A DNA stretch of 64,000 bases, from NCBI RefSeq assembly GCF_026342735.1, contig NZ_JAPEMM010000001.1, positions 6,076,001-6,140,000 on the forward strand, in the 5' to 3' direction. The first letter of the stretch is position 1, and every line of letters starts with the position of its first letter. The notes below the pieces were generated by a model, which was given only the letters and a program-made list of their open reading frames with translations, was not told where the DNA came from and searched no databases. Positions 1 to 9,095 of this stretch are shown piece by piece. The position numbers and the translations under genes were made by a program. The DNA is from Streptomyces sp. NBC_00193. Its GTDB lineage: Bacteria; Actinomycetota; Actinomycetes; Streptomycetales; Streptomycetaceae.

Positions 1-213
1 CCGAAGCCGACGCCCCCGCCGCTGATCTCGGAGGAGCCCGAACTCCAGCAGCCGCCGCCCCCGCCGCCGACCCAGGCGCCCCCGCCCCCGCCGCCGCCCC
101 CGCCGCCGGTCACCACACTGCTGCCGCCCCCGCCCCCGCCTTCCCCGGTAGGGCCCGGAGACGACACCGACCAGGGTTCGGACGGAGGCCCGGCCGGTAA
201 CGGCAACCAGTAG
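1..213 (+). CDS. C-terminal end of a proline-rich protein (partial)
   Basis: The reading frame is open from the first base and stops with TAG at 211-213. The 70 visible residues are dominated by proline runs (PPPPPP tracts interrupted by QA, VTTLL and SPVG) and end in an acidic, Gly/Asn-rich tail (GDDTDQGSDGG...). Such tails are common at the ends of Streptomyces secreted or membrane-anchored proteins and of serine/threonine kinases, but no domain is present in the window, so the product cannot be named. A strong hairpin follows 17 bases after the stop. Its C/G-biased third codon positions agree with a real coding frame. Confidence 0.7.
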   Translation, partial: PKPTPPPLISEEPELQQPPPPPPTQAPPPPPPPPPPVTTLLPPPPPPSPVGPGDDTDQGSDGGPAGNGNQ

Positions 214-230
214 GACCCCGCCCGACACGA

Positions 231-267
231 AGACCTCCCCGAGGGCCGATGGCCCTCGGGGAGGTCT
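231..267. terminator. Bidirectional rho-independent-like hairpin
   Basis: A perfect 17-base inverted repeat (231-247 with 251-267) closes on a 3-base loop (GAT). It sits between the end of the plus-strand proline-rich gene and the end of the minus-strand NlpC/P60 gene, so it can serve both convergent transcripts. No U-tract follows, which is usual in Streptomyces. Confidence 0.8.
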
Positions 268-300
268 GGTGCGTGCCGTGACCCGGCCCGGCGGACGCTG

Positions 301-1236
301 CTAGCGGACGCGGCCGTACAGGTTCGGGTTGTACGCGCTGAAGCTGGAGACGCGGACCTGCTTGCCCGGGCGGGGGGCCTCGATGTACTTGCCGTCGCCG
401 AGGTAGATGGCGACGTGGTGGATGCCCGAGGTGCTGCCGTTCGAGGTCCAGAACACCAGGTCTCCGCGGCGCAGCTCGGAGCGGGAGATCGGGGTGGTGG
501 CCCGGTACTGGTCGGAGGCCACGCGGGGGAGGGTGATGCCCGCGGACCGGTACGCGGCCTGGACCAGCCCCGAGCAGTCCCAGCCGCGGGGGCCGTTGCC
601 ACCCCAGACGTACGGGTCGCCGAGGTGGCTGTTGGCGAAGGAGATGGCGCCCTCCGTGCCCTGGCGGATGGGGGTTCCGGAGGAGCCCGAAGAGCCGGAG
701 GAGCCGGAGGAGCCCGAGGAGCCGGACGAGCCCGAGGAGGAGCCGGAGCCGCCGGCGAAGCGCTCGTACTTGTCCTTGTGCTGGGTCCAGCGCCACCAGC
801 CGGTGGAGTCCTTGTACCAGTACACGCGGTCGGTCGCGTCCCAGCCCGCGCGGCCGCGGAAGGTCGGCTCGGAGGTGCGTACGGAGGAGGACGAGGAGGA
901 AGAAGAGGCGGAGGAGGAGGCAGAGGAGGAGGCAGAGGAACCGCCGCTGTTCGCCACGTACTTGCTGTAGTGCTGCGTCCAGCGCCACCAGCCGGTCGCG
1001 TCCTTGTACCAGTACTTCGAACCGTCCCAGCCCGCGTGCGCCGGCGCCGGCTCGGCGGAGGCGGTGCCCACTCCGGTGCCCATCAGCAGGGTGGCGCCGA
1101 CGGCCGCGACCACGGCGCCGCGCAGGGTGCAGCGACGGCGGCGGGTCGCGGCGGCCGTCATGGCCGTCGTACCGTGCGCGCAGCCGGTGCAGTCACAGCT
1201 GTCGGGTATTTCTTCGGTGAACTCGGGCGTGCGCAT
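301..1236 (-). CDS. NlpC/P60-family peptidoglycan hydrolase with two WY-rich repeats
   Basis: 311 residues; the C40 papain-like domain occupies about 193-311. The catalytic Cys is C221 in DCSGLV and the base His is H274 in HHVAIYLG, so it should cleave peptide bonds in cell-wall stem peptides. An Arg-rich stretch at 32-36 followed by a hydrophobic run ending near TASA (about 60) is a signal peptide, unusually preceded by some 30 residues with a CDCTGC motif. Two repeats, each with a KD[AS]TGWWRWTQH core (about 69-94 and 130-159), are probable wall-binding units separated by Ser-rich (97-118) and Gly-Ser (162-186) linkers. The ATG start is chosen for the AAGGAA ribosome site 6 bases upstream. 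It lies 29 bases behind the SPFH gene on the same strand and is probably cotranscribed. Substrate specificity is unknown. Confidence 0.88.
   Translation of the reverse strand: MRTPEFTEEIPDSCDCTGCAHGTTAMTAAATRRRRCTLRGAVVAAVGATLLMGTGVGTASAEPAPAHAGWDGSKYWYKDATGWWRWTQHYSKYVANSGGSSASSSASSSASSSSSSSSVRTSEPTFRGRAGWDATDRVYWYKDSTGWWRWTQHKDKYERFAGGSGSSSGSSGSSGSSGSSGSSGSSGTPIRQGTEGAISFANSHLGDPYVWGGNGPRGWDCSGLVQAAYRSAGITLPRVASDQYRATTPISRSELRRGDLVFWTSNGSTSGIHHVAIYLGDGKYIEAPRPGKQVRVSSFSAYNPNLYGRVR
679..753 (-). repeat. In-frame Gly-Ser-Ser codon repeat
   Basis: This segment encodes the GSSGSSGSS linker of the NlpC/P60 protein. Near-identical 9-base units (GGC/G TCC TCC type on the coding strand) run in tandem, so the linker length could change by slippage without breaking the frame. 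Confidence 0.6.
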
Positions 1237-1265
1237 GCATGATTCCTTTTCCATCGGGGGTGTTG

Positions 1266-2699
1266 TCAACGCGCGTCGGCGGCAGGGCCGCGCGCCGTGT
1301 AGAAGGCCACGGTCAAGTCCTTGACCAGGGCCTTGCGTTCGTAGTCGTCCAGGCTCACGAGCCCGCGGTCCGACATCCGGTGAACGGTGTCGTCGACGGC
1401 GTCGAGCACGGAGGTGAGGACGGAGTCCCGGTGCCGCGCGTCGATCGAGGCGACCCGGCGGCGCTGCATCGCGGCGGCGACCTCGGGGGCGTACTCGACG
1501 TGCAGCGGCCGGGCGGAGAAGACTTCGACGCCGACGGCCTTGCACTCGGCGGCGAGCAGCCGGGTCAGCTCGTCGCCGACGGCCTCGGTGTCCCGCAGGG
1601 TTTCCGGTCCGTCCGGCTCCGGGCCGAAGGAGTCGGCGGGCATCCGGGAGAGCACCCGGGCGGTCGCGGACTCCACCTGTCCGCGCAGGTAGGCGGTGTG
1701 GTCGTCCACCGCCAGCAACGCGCGGGCGGTGTCCCTGACCCGCCAGACGACGAGGACGACGGACCGCAGCGCGGTGCCCTCGGAGTCGACGACGCTGAGC
1801 GGCTCGCTGCGCCAGTGGCGCAGCCGGACGTCGACGCGGGTGTGGCGGGGCAGCGGGTTGGACCAGATGAGGCCGGTGCGCCGGATCGTGCCGCGGTAGC
1901 GGCCGAACAGCGTCAGCGACCAGGCCTGGCCGGCGCGGCCGCGCCGCAGTCCGCCGAGCGCGGCCAGTGCGAGGAGTGCGCAGCACGCGACGACGGCCAG
2001 GGGCCAGGCCTCGGCGGGGGAGGCGGAGGGGCGGAGCTCCTCGAACCGTGCGAGGGCGGCGGCGCCGCCCGCGGCGAGCGCGGCGGTGAGCAGGGCCCAC
2101 CAGCCGGAACAGGCCCGCGCGGGGTGTTCGGTGAGCTCGGGGTCGAGCACGGCGGGCAGGGTCCGGGGGTGGGCCGGAGCCGCCGTGGCCGGAGAGGCGG
2201 GACGGGGTATCGCCGTGCGGACGGGGGCCTGCCGAAGGGTGTCCGGGTCCGCAGGCGCGGGGCCGGACCGGCGGGGTCCGCCCGGGCTGCCCGGGACGGC
2301 AGGGCTGCCCGGGACGGCAGGACCGCCGGGGCCCGCGGCGGTCGCGGCAGTCGCCCTGCGGGAGCCGCCCGGTTCCTCGTCGCGGAAGAGCGGCCCGAGG
2401 ACGAGCGGATCCCGGTACGGACGCACGACCAGGCTCCCGCGCCCGGTACGGGCCCCGTGCCCGGAGGCCTCCCCGTGGGGGGAGGGCGCGTCATCGGGTG
2501 TGCCGGCGTCGAAGCGGGCGGAGCCGGTGAGAGGGGCGGATATGTGTCCGGGGGCTTGGGCCCCTCCCTCGGTGTTTTCCGCACCTCCCCTCGGTATTCC
2601 GGCCGGTTCTCCGGTCGTCTTCGGCGCTTGCGACAAGCCACACCCCACACAGCCGTGGGCGTCAACGACCCCGTTCCGGGGGGTTCCTGACGCCAGCAA
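1266..2699 (-). CDS. SPFH/Band-7 domain membrane protein
   Basis: Up to 477 residues. The first 190 or so are low-complexity Pro/Ala/Gly-rich sequence, including an 18-base direct repeat (2284-2319) encoding two PAVPGS units. Two hydrophobic segments follow (around GWWALLTAALAAGGAAALA and AVVACCALLALAALGG), then an SPFH domain: the LIWSNPLPRH region, a DVRLRHWRSEPL strand, a VVLVVWRVRD strand and the helix AYLRGQVESATARVL. SPFH proteins form membrane microdomain scaffolds. The longest frame starts at a TTG with no visible ribosome site. No ATG lies in the N-terminal part and GTG or TTG codons further in are possible, so the start is uncertain. The gene precedes the NlpC/P60 gene by 29 bases, hinting at a joint cell-envelope role. 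Confidence 0.75.
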   Translation of the reverse strand: MLASGTPRNGVVDAHGCVGCGLSQAPKTTGEPAGIPRGGAENTEGGAQAPGHISAPLTGSARFDAGTPDDAPSPHGEASGHGARTGRGSLVVRPYRDPLVLGPLFRDEEPGGSRRATAATAAGPGGPAVPGSPAVPGSPGGPRRSGPAPADPDTLRQAPVRTAIPRPASPATAAPAHPRTLPAVLDPELTEHPARACSGWWALLTAALAAGGAAALARFEELRPSASPAEAWPLAVVACCALLALAALGGLRRGRAGQAWSLTLFGRYRGTIRRTGLIWSNPLPRHTRVDVRLRHWRSEPLSVVDSEGTALRSVVLVVWRVRDTARALLAVDDHTAYLRGQVESATARVLSRMPADSFGPEPDGPETLRDTEAVGDELTRLLAAECKAVGVEVFSARPLHVEYAPEVAAAMQRRRVASIDARHRDSVLTSVLDAVDDTVHRMSDRGLVSLDDYERKALVKDLTVAFYTARGPAADAR

Positions 2700-2960
2700 A
2701 GATGATCATGAACGGATCGATCTTCGCGAAATCGTACAAGTCGCCTATTCAGCGAAAGTCACGACAGGCCGGGACTTTGGTCCTTTTTCGTCGCGTTGTC
2801 CGGTGCCCAGGGGTGCCGCTAGCGCACCAGGGGGACGGGGGGTCCCTCGACACGCCGCACCCGTCCTTCGCGTACCGCGAACCCGCACCCTTGCCGCGGT
2901 GCCGTCCCGGCAGGCTCCCGCGCACCGGCGCGGACCGTCGAAGAGTGAGACCCTGAAGGT

Positions 2961-5168
2961 GTGGCCGAAAGGGGAGTGACCCCCCAGGTCGAGTGGCCTG
3001 CCCGGACGGACACGAGCCTCGCGCTCAACCACATGGGCACCTTCGACTGGGACCTCGACAGCGGGCAGATGTTCCTGGACACCACCGCCCTCGAGGTCCT
3101 CGACCTGCGCCCCGAGGAGTTCACCGGCACCCCCGCCGGACTGCGGGCCCGCCTCGCGCCCGGCGAAGAGGTCCGGCTCGACGCGCGGGTCGCCCAGGCG
3201 CTGAAGGCCGGCCACAGTCACTACGGGGCCTACGTGCGCAGCCGCGACCGGGAGGGCGACCCGGGCTGGACCCATGTCCAGGGCCGCATCCTGCGGGACC
3301 CGCACGGGCGTCCGTACCGGATCATCGGGATCCTCCGCGACGCCGTCCACGACCCCGGCGAGCCCGGCGCGGCCGGTGAGCGCGACGAGGGCCGGCGCCG
3401 CATGACCGGGGTCATCGAGCGGACCACGGCGATCCTGGCGCACGCCCACACCGTCAACGACGTCACCGACGTCCTCAAGGACCCCGAGGCCCTCGGCCAC
3501 CTCGGCGCGGTCAGCGTCATGCTCGGCGTGGTCGACGGCGGCCGCATCCACCTGGTCGCGGAGGGGAAGCTCGGGGCGTACGTACCGGAGACCGAGTACA
3601 CGCGGATCGACGCGCCCCTGCCGCTGAGCGAGGCGGTACGGACCCTGCTGCCGGTCTACCTGGCCTCCCGCGAGGAGTTCCAGCGCCGCTACCCGGACCT
3701 GTGGCCGTACATCGAGCCGCTGGCCGTCCGCAGCGGTGTCTACCTGCCGCTGATCGCCCAGGGCCGGCCCGTCGGCGCGCTCGGACTGCTCTACACGCGG
3801 GAGGGCGGCTTCGACGCCGAGGAGCGCAACGTGCTGATGGCCCTCGGCAGCGGCATCGCGCAGAGCCTCCAGCGGGCCATCCTCTTCGAGCAGGAGCACG
3901 ACCTCGCCGAGGGCCTCCAGAAGGCCATGCTGCCGCGCCGGATCCCGGAGGTGGCGGGCGCGCAGATCGCCGTGCGGTACCGGGCCGCCCGGATGGGGCG
4001 GGACATCGGCGGCGACTGGTACGACGTGGTCCCGCTCGGCGAGGGCCGGGTCGGCGTGATGATCGGCGACGTGGAGGGCCACGACACGGACGCCGCCGCC
4101 GTCATGGGCCAGCTGCGCATCGCGCTGCGCGCGTACATCGCCGAGGGCCACACGCCCGGCGCGGCCATGGCGCGGGCCTCGGCCTTCCTGCGGGACCTGG
4201 AGACGGAACGGTTCGCCACGTGCACGTACGCCGACATCGACCTCACCAGCGGCATGGCACGGCTGGTCCGTGCCGGGCACCTCGACCCCGTGGTGCGGCG
4301 AGGCGACGGCAGTTGTCACCGGGTGCAGGTGGCGGGCGGGCTGCCGCTGGGCCTGCCGGTGCGCGAGCCGGGGGCGCCCGGCGCGGGTGCCTCCGGCGGC
4401 GACCCGGGGGCTTCCGGCGACCAGGGTGCTTCCGGCACGGCCGGTACGGGATACCCCGTCACCAGCCTCGAACTGCACCCCGGGGACACCCTGCTGCTGT
4501 GCACGGACGGTCTGACCGAACGGCCCGGCGGCGACCCCGACACGGGGGTGCGCGAGCTCATGGAGACGGTCCGGGACGGACCGGCGGACGTGGAGGAACT
4601 CGCCGACCTGCTGTGCGACCTGGTCGGGGACTCGGGCGGCGGGGACGACATGGCCCTGCTCCTGCTGCGCCGGCGCGGCACCCCGCTCCCGCGCGGCGGC
4701 GGCCCGCTGCGCCACCGCCTCACCCCCGGGGACCCGGACGCCCCGGCGATGGCCCGCCACCTGATCCGGGCCGCCGCCGCGGCGTGGGGTGCGTGGGACC
4801 AGGCCGACGAGATCGAGCTGGCGGCGGACGAGCTGATGACCAACGCGCTGGTCCACACGGACGGGGTCGGCGGGGTCAGCATGCGGCTGACCCCGGAGGG
4901 CCGGATCCGGATCGAGGTGGAGGACACCAGCAGCGCGCTGCCCCGGCGCCGGGAGGTCGACGACTGGGCGGTGTCGGGGCGCGGTTTGATGCTGGTGGAC
5001 CGGCTCGCGGATGCCTGGGGCGTGGAGCCTCGGGGCGGCGGGAAGTGCGTGTGGTGCGAGTTCGCCGTTCAGTCTCCCGCCGTTGGGGACCTTGCGGATT
5101 CCGAGGATTCCGGGGATTCCGCCGTACCGGATTCTGCCCTGCCGTCCCGGGAGCCCGGCGCCGTGTAG
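2961..5168 (+). CDS. PAS-GAF-PP2C (SpoIIE)-HATPase signalling protein
   Basis: 735 residues. A PAS fold lies at about 15-130, a GAF domain at about 150-310, a SpoIIE-type PP2C phosphatase at about 325-570 (GGDWYDVV, IGDVEGHD, LLCTDGLTER and GGDDMALLLL carry the metal-binding aspartates), and an anti-sigma-factor-type HATPase at about 590-710 (AADELMTNALVHT). The family reverses or imposes phosphorylation of anti-anti-sigma factors and so controls alternative sigma factors. Having phosphatase and kinase-like domains together suggests both activities in one chain, with small-molecule sensing by PAS/GAF. No sigma-factor or anti-anti-sigma gene is adjacent, so the partner is unknown. The GTG at 2961 was taken; a GTG 15 bases downstream (2976) is nearly as likely. 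It is divergent from the SPFH gene across 261 bases in which nothing else was recognised. Confidence 0.88.
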   Translation: MAERGVTPQVEWPARTDTSLALNHMGTFDWDLDSGQMFLDTTALEVLDLRPEEFTGTPAGLRARLAPGEEVRLDARVAQALKAGHSHYGAYVRSRDREGDPGWTHVQGRILRDPHGRPYRIIGILRDAVHDPGEPGAAGERDEGRRRMTGVIERTTAILAHAHTVNDVTDVLKDPEALGHLGAVSVMLGVVDGGRIHLVAEGKLGAYVPETEYTRIDAPLPLSEAVRTLLPVYLASREEFQRRYPDLWPYIEPLAVRSGVYLPLIAQGRPVGALGLLYTREGGFDAEERNVLMALGSGIAQSLQRAILFEQEHDLAEGLQKAMLPRRIPEVAGAQIAVRYRAARMGRDIGGDWYDVVPLGEGRVGVMIGDVEGHDTDAAAVMGQLRIALRAYIAEGHTPGAAMARASAFLRDLETERFATCTYADIDLTSGMARLVRAGHLDPVVRRGDGSCHRVQVAGGLPLGLPVREPGAPGAGASGGDPGASGDQGASGTAGTGYPVTSLELHPGDTLLLCTDGLTERPGGDPDTGVRELMETVRDGPADVEELADLLCDLVGDSGGGDDMALLLLRRRGTPLPRGGGPLRHRLTPGDPDAPAMARHLIRAAAAAWGAWDQADEIELAADELMTNALVHTDGVGGVSMRLTPEGRIRIEVEDTSSALPRRREVDDWAVSGRGLMLVDRLADAWGVEPRGGGKCVWCEFAVQSPAVGDLADSEDSGDSAVPDSALPSREPGAV

Positions 5169-5177
5169 GCGCGCGGG

Positions 5178-5915
5178 CTACTCGGCCGCGTACGGGCCCG
5201 GGCCCTGCGCGGCTCTGGCGATCTGCATCGCCGTCAGCCCGCGCACGAAGCGGATCGCGAGGACGGAGGCCGCGAGCAGCACCACCCCGTACACGGCGGC
5301 GGCGATGGCGGCCGTCGCGAGCCCGTCCGCGTCGTCGGCGCGGTCGTAGAGGATGCCGAAGACGCGGTTGGCGAACAGCGCGGTGATCCACACCAGCCAC
5401 CACATGGTGATGGGGGCCGTCGAGACGGGCCGGTGGGCTGCGTCCGGCCCGCGCAGCCGGCTGGCGGCCCAGATCTCCTTGGCCATCTTGTACGGGATGC
5501 GGAGGAAGGCGAAGGGCACGAACCAGCCGCCGACGGCCCAGGCCGCGGACTTGGTGACCGCGTCCCGGCCCAGGAGCAGGGCGTTGTGGTGGACGCGGTG
5601 GAACCAGGTGATGAACAGGGCCGCGGTGACGATCAGCAGGGGAATCTCCAGGAGGCCCGCCAGGGCCATCAAGGTGTCCGGCAGGGTGCCGCCGTCCTCG
5701 GTTCCCGCATCCGGGTAGCTCCCGTTCCGCAGGGCGGAGCCGAGGTACAGGCCGGTTCCGGTCAGGAGCAGGGCGTACAGGCCGGAGAGTGCGAGCAGGG
5801 CCGTCGTGGCCGTCGCGAGCCCCCCGGGCGGGCGCAGCAGAGCGAGGGGCTCCGGGGCGAAGTCCGGCACCGGCTCGTCGACGGGCTGCGGTGAGCCGGT
5901 CGCGCTGAAAGACAT
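5178..5915 (-). CDS. DUF4328-like multi-pass membrane protein
   Basis: 245 residues. The chain has an acidic Pro-rich N-terminus, then hydrophobic segments at about 33-58, 83-107, 118-140, 168-190 and 205-230. Between them lie FITWFHRVHHNALLLG and AAWAVGGWFVPFAFLRIPY, which match the WFxRxxxN and GW-VPxxxxxxP signatures of DUF4328 proteins. Function is unknown. The ATG at 5915 was chosen over an upstream in-frame start because it begins just before the conserved part and has a GGGGG tract 8-9 bases upstream. It converges with the SpoIIE-type gene across 9 bases. Confidence 0.75.
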   Translation of the reverse strand: MSFSATGSPQPVDEPVPDFAPEPLALLRPPGGLATATTALLALSGLYALLLTGTGLYLGSALRNGSYPDAGTEDGGTLPDTLMALAGLLEIPLLIVTAALFITWFHRVHHNALLLGRDAVTKSAAWAVGGWFVPFAFLRIPYKMAKEIWAASRLRGPDAAHRPVSTAPITMWWLVWITALFANRVFGILYDRADDADGLATAAIAAAVYGVVLLAASVLAIRFVRGLTAMQIARAAQGPGPYAAE

Positions 5916-6106
5916 GAACTCGTACCCCCGGGAACAGGTGACATTGGGCGGGGCCAAGGTTTCAGACCGCACCTTTGGATGACTTGGATCGTCCGGACGG
6001 CTTCACGGACGGCTTCCCGGGGCCGGTGCGGGCGAATGGCTGATAGTCACCGGACTCGCGCTGTGTTCATGTACTCATATGCACGGGGCTGGCCGATCCT
6101 GCCTGG

Positions 6107-8947
6107 ATGTCCCCCCTGCGCCCGCTGCACCCCCTGCGCCCGCTGTTGCCCGGCATGCTGCCGGCCCTGCTCGCCGTGCTGCTCGTGGCCCCGGCGCCCC
6201 CGCCGGCCCACGCCTCCGGGCACGGCAAGGGCGAGGGGATCGAGACGGCCCGTACCGCCCGGCAGATCGCCCCGGGGGTGCGGCTGGAGTCGTACGACCG
6301 GCTCGAAGCCGACCGGTGGCTGCGCATCGACGAACTCGACGTGCAGTTGGCGGGCACGGGTACGGGCACAGGCGCGGGCTCCGGCGTGCGCGTGGAGTAC
6401 CTCGGCGGCCGCGGGCTCGCCACCGTCTCCGACTCCGCCGCCCGCCACCCCGCCGGGCCGGGCCGCCGCGTGGTCGCCGCCGTGAACGGCGACTTCTTCG
6501 ACATCCGGGGTACGGGCGCCCCGCTCGGCCCCGGCATCGGCGCCGGACGGCTGCTCCACGCGGCTTCGCCCGGCGCCGGGCAGGCCGTCGGATTCGGCGC
6601 GGGCGGACCGGGCCGGGTGCTCCGCCTGGCCCTCGGCGGGAGCGTCACCCTGCCCGGTGGCGCGGTCCGCCCGCTCGCCGGTTTCAACACCGCGCGGCCG
6701 CCCGCCGAGGGCTTCGCCGCCTACACCGCCGACTGGCCGGCGGACGGACTCCCCGTCTCCGGACCGGCGGTGGAGCTGCGCGACGGCCGGGTCGCGGCCG
6801 TGCGCGCGGCGGTACGCCGTCCCGCGCGCCGGGAGCGTCCCGCACCCGGGACCACCCTGCTGGTCGCGGCGGGCAGGGCGGCCCCGGAACTCGCCGCCCT
6901 GCGCCCCGGGGACGCGGTCGCCGTGGCGGCCCGGCCGGTGCCGGTCGGCGGCGGGCCGATCCCGGTGAGCGCGGTCGGCGGCCGGGAGGCGCTCGTGGTG
7001 GCCGGGGTCCCGCAGAACCACGACGGCGAGCCGAACAACGCGGCCGCGCCGCGCACCGCCGTCGGCTTCTCCCGCGACGGCCGCCGGGCCCGGCTGGTCA
7101 CCGTCGACGGCCGCCAACGCGACAGCGGAGGCCTGACCTTGACGGCGCTCGGCCGGCTGATGCACCGTCTCGGCGCCCACGAGGCCCTCAACCTGGACGG
7201 CGGCGGCTCCTCGACCCTGCTCGCGGCGCTGACCGGGGAGTCGGCCCTGACCGTGGAGAACTCCCCGTCCGACGGCCGCCGCCGCCCGGTCCCCAACGGC
7301 CTGGCCCTGACCGCCCCGGCCGGCACCGGGCGCGCCACCGGCTACCGGATCGAGCCCGTCGGCGGTGCGGCGCGCGCCTTCCCCGGCCTGACCCGGACCC
7401 TCAGGGCCACCCCCTACGACGCACAGCTCGGCCCGGTGCCCGCGCAGCCGGCGGCTCCGGGGTGGTCCCTCCCGGCGGGCCGGGGCCGGATCGATGCCGG
7501 CGGGGCCCTGCGCGCGTCGGGCCCCGGTCCGGTGGAGGTGCGGGCGGGTCTCGGCGCGGCGAGCGGGGCGCTCCGCCTCGACGTGCTCGGGGCGCCGACC
7601 CGGGTCCGGGCCGTGCCGGAGCGGATCGGGTTCGCGGAGGAAGGGGAGACCGCGCGCTTCGTCCTGACCGGGTACGACGCGCAGGGCGCCGCAGCGGTGG
7701 TCGAACCCCGGGACGTGGAGCTCGACTTCGACCGATCCCGGTGGCAGGTGGCCGACGACGGGCACGGCGGTTTCACGGTGACCGCCCGAGTCCCGAACGC
7801 GACGGGCGAGGTGCGCGCCACGGTGCGCGGGATCCCGGCCGGGGCCTCCGGCGGGTCCCGTGCCTCCGTGGCCCCGGCCCGGCTGGCCCTCGGGGTGGGC
7901 CTGGCGGACGTGCCGCTCGCGGATCTGGAGGATGCCGCGCGCTGGACCGGTCCCGGCGCCGCGCCCGGGGAGGGCCGGCCCGGCCGGGGGCTCGTCCTCG
8001 CACCGCCCGCCGGGGGCGGTACCGCCGCGGCGACCCCGCCCCGTCCCCTGCGGGTTCCCGAGCTGGCCCGCTCGCTCTCCTTCTGGGTGCACGGCGACGG
8101 TTCCGGGGCCCGGCCCGCAGTGGAACTCGCCGACGGCGAGGGGGCCGCCGTCACCCTGCGCGGGCCCGCCGTGGACTGGACCGGCTGGCGGGAGATCGAC
8201 CTGCCGCTCCCGGCGATGGCGGAGCGCCCGTTCACCGTGACCCGACTCGCGGCCACCGTCGCCGCCCCCGCGGCCACCCGCGCCAAGGCCCGTACCGGAG
8301 CCGCGGTCAAGGCTCCGGCCGAGGCTCCGGCCGGGTCCGCCGCCCCGCGGCTGCTCCTGGACACCCTGGCGGCGCGGACGCCGCCGACCGGGGTGGTCCG
8401 TACGGCCGAGGCCCCCGATCCGATCGTGGCCACGGCGGCCCGGGTGGACTCCCGGCCCTGGCGGTTCGCGATCGCCCCCGCCGGTGCCCGGCCGGCCGCG
8501 GCCTCCGCCCGGACCGCGGCCGTCGACTTCGCACTGACCGGCACCGGCCGCCCGGCGTTCGTGCACCGGGGCGTACGGTTCCTGCCTCTCGGCTCCACGC
8601 GCCCCACCCTCGCCGGCGGCGGGCTGGAGCGGATCGCGGTCCTGCGCGCGGCCCTGGCGACGGCCGCCCGGGAGCCGGGCACGGGTGCGCTGGCCGTCGT
8701 AGAGCCGTACGCACCGCAGGCCGTCGACCGCAAGGAGGCCGCCCTGCGGCTGCGCCTCCTGGCGGAGTTCCGCCGGGCCACCGGCAAGCGGGCCGTGGTC
8801 CTCACTGTCGGCGCCCCCGGCTTCGCGGCCGGCCGCACCGAGGGCGTGCTCACCGTGGCGGCCCCGCGCACCGGCCGCACCGTGATCGGCGCCGACGCCT
8901 TCGCCGCGGGCGACTGGCTCTCCGTCCTGCCGGCCGCGGGCGGGTGA
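6107..8947 (+). CDS. Secreted phosphodiester glycosidase (NAGPA domain) with degenerate phosphoesterase-like C-terminus
   Basis: 946 residues with a signal peptide (LLPALLAVLLVAPAP...AHA, cleavage near 36). Residues about 120-420 form the NAGPA/DUF2233 domain: AAVNGDFFDIRG, VDGRQRDSGGLTL and ALNLDGGGSST are its hallmarks. Members release N-acetylglucosamine or related sugars from phosphodiesters. The middle is beta-rich, like cell-surface adhesion modules. The last ~180 residues resemble the calcineurin-type phosphoesterase found at the end of many Streptomyces homologues, but the expected metal motifs (GDxH, GNH, GHxH) are absent; corresponding places read VVEPYAP and VGAPGF. So this tail is probably not an active phosphatase. 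The stop codon is immediately followed by the octamer repeat array. Confidence 0.82.
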   Translation: MSPLRPLHPLRPLLPGMLPALLAVLLVAPAPPPAHASGHGKGEGIETARTARQIAPGVRLESYDRLEADRWLRIDELDVQLAGTGTGTGAGSGVRVEYLGGRGLATVSDSAARHPAGPGRRVVAAVNGDFFDIRGTGAPLGPGIGAGRLLHAASPGAGQAVGFGAGGPGRVLRLALGGSVTLPGGAVRPLAGFNTARPPAEGFAAYTADWPADGLPVSGPAVELRDGRVAAVRAAVRRPARRERPAPGTTLLVAAGRAAPELAALRPGDAVAVAARPVPVGGGPIPVSAVGGREALVVAGVPQNHDGEPNNAAAPRTAVGFSRDGRRARLVTVDGRQRDSGGLTLTALGRLMHRLGAHEALNLDGGGSSTLLAALTGESALTVENSPSDGRRRPVPNGLALTAPAGTGRATGYRIEPVGGAARAFPGLTRTLRATPYDAQLGPVPAQPAAPGWSLPAGRGRIDAGGALRASGPGPVEVRAGLGAASGALRLDVLGAPTRVRAVPERIGFAEEGETARFVLTGYDAQGAAAVVEPRDVELDFDRSRWQVADDGHGGFTVTARVPNATGEVRATVRGIPAGASGGSRASVAPARLALGVGLADVPLADLEDAARWTGPGAAPGEGRPGRGLVLAPPAGGGTAAATPPRPLRVPELARSLSFWVHGDGSGARPAVELADGEGAAVTLRGPAVDWTGWREIDLPLPAMAERPFTVTRLAATVAAPAATRAKARTGAAVKAPAEAPAGSAAPRLLLDTLAARTPPTGVVRTAEAPDPIVATAARVDSRPWRFAIAPAGARPAAASARTAAVDFALTGTGRPAFVHRGVRFLPLGSTRPTLAGGGLERIAVLRAALATAAREPGTGALAVVEPYAPQAVDRKEAALRLRLLAEFRRATGKRAVVLTVGAPGFAAGRTEGVLTVAAPRTGRTVIGADAFAAGDWLSVLPAAGG

Positions 8948-9018
8948 ACCCGCGAACCCGCGAACCCGCGAACCCGCGAACCCGCGAACCCGCGAACCCG
9001 CGAACCCGCGAACCCGCG
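8947..9018. repeat. Nine perfect tandem copies of an 8-base unit
   Basis: The unit AACCCGCG repeats nine times without error from 8947 to 9018, starting at the last base of the glycosidase stop codon. It is followed by two imperfect 14-base copies containing TTGAACCGGTSA (about 9021-9050). Because 8 is not a multiple of 3 the array has no constant reading frame, and it lies between genes. Confidence 0.9.
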
Positions 9019-9095
9019 ACCCTTGAACCGGTGACCTTTGAACCGGTCAGGAACGGAGAAGCCCCGGCCGGCCACCCGCCCGTAGCGTGAAACCC

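Noticed and set aside
8947..9018. Octamer array as a CRISPR
   Set aside because: Units are 8 bases with no spacers and no cas genes are nearby.
6079..9090. A 1003-codon frame overlapping the glycosidase
   Set aside because: Arg/Pro-rich shadow of the real frame, which has a signal peptide and NAGPA motifs.
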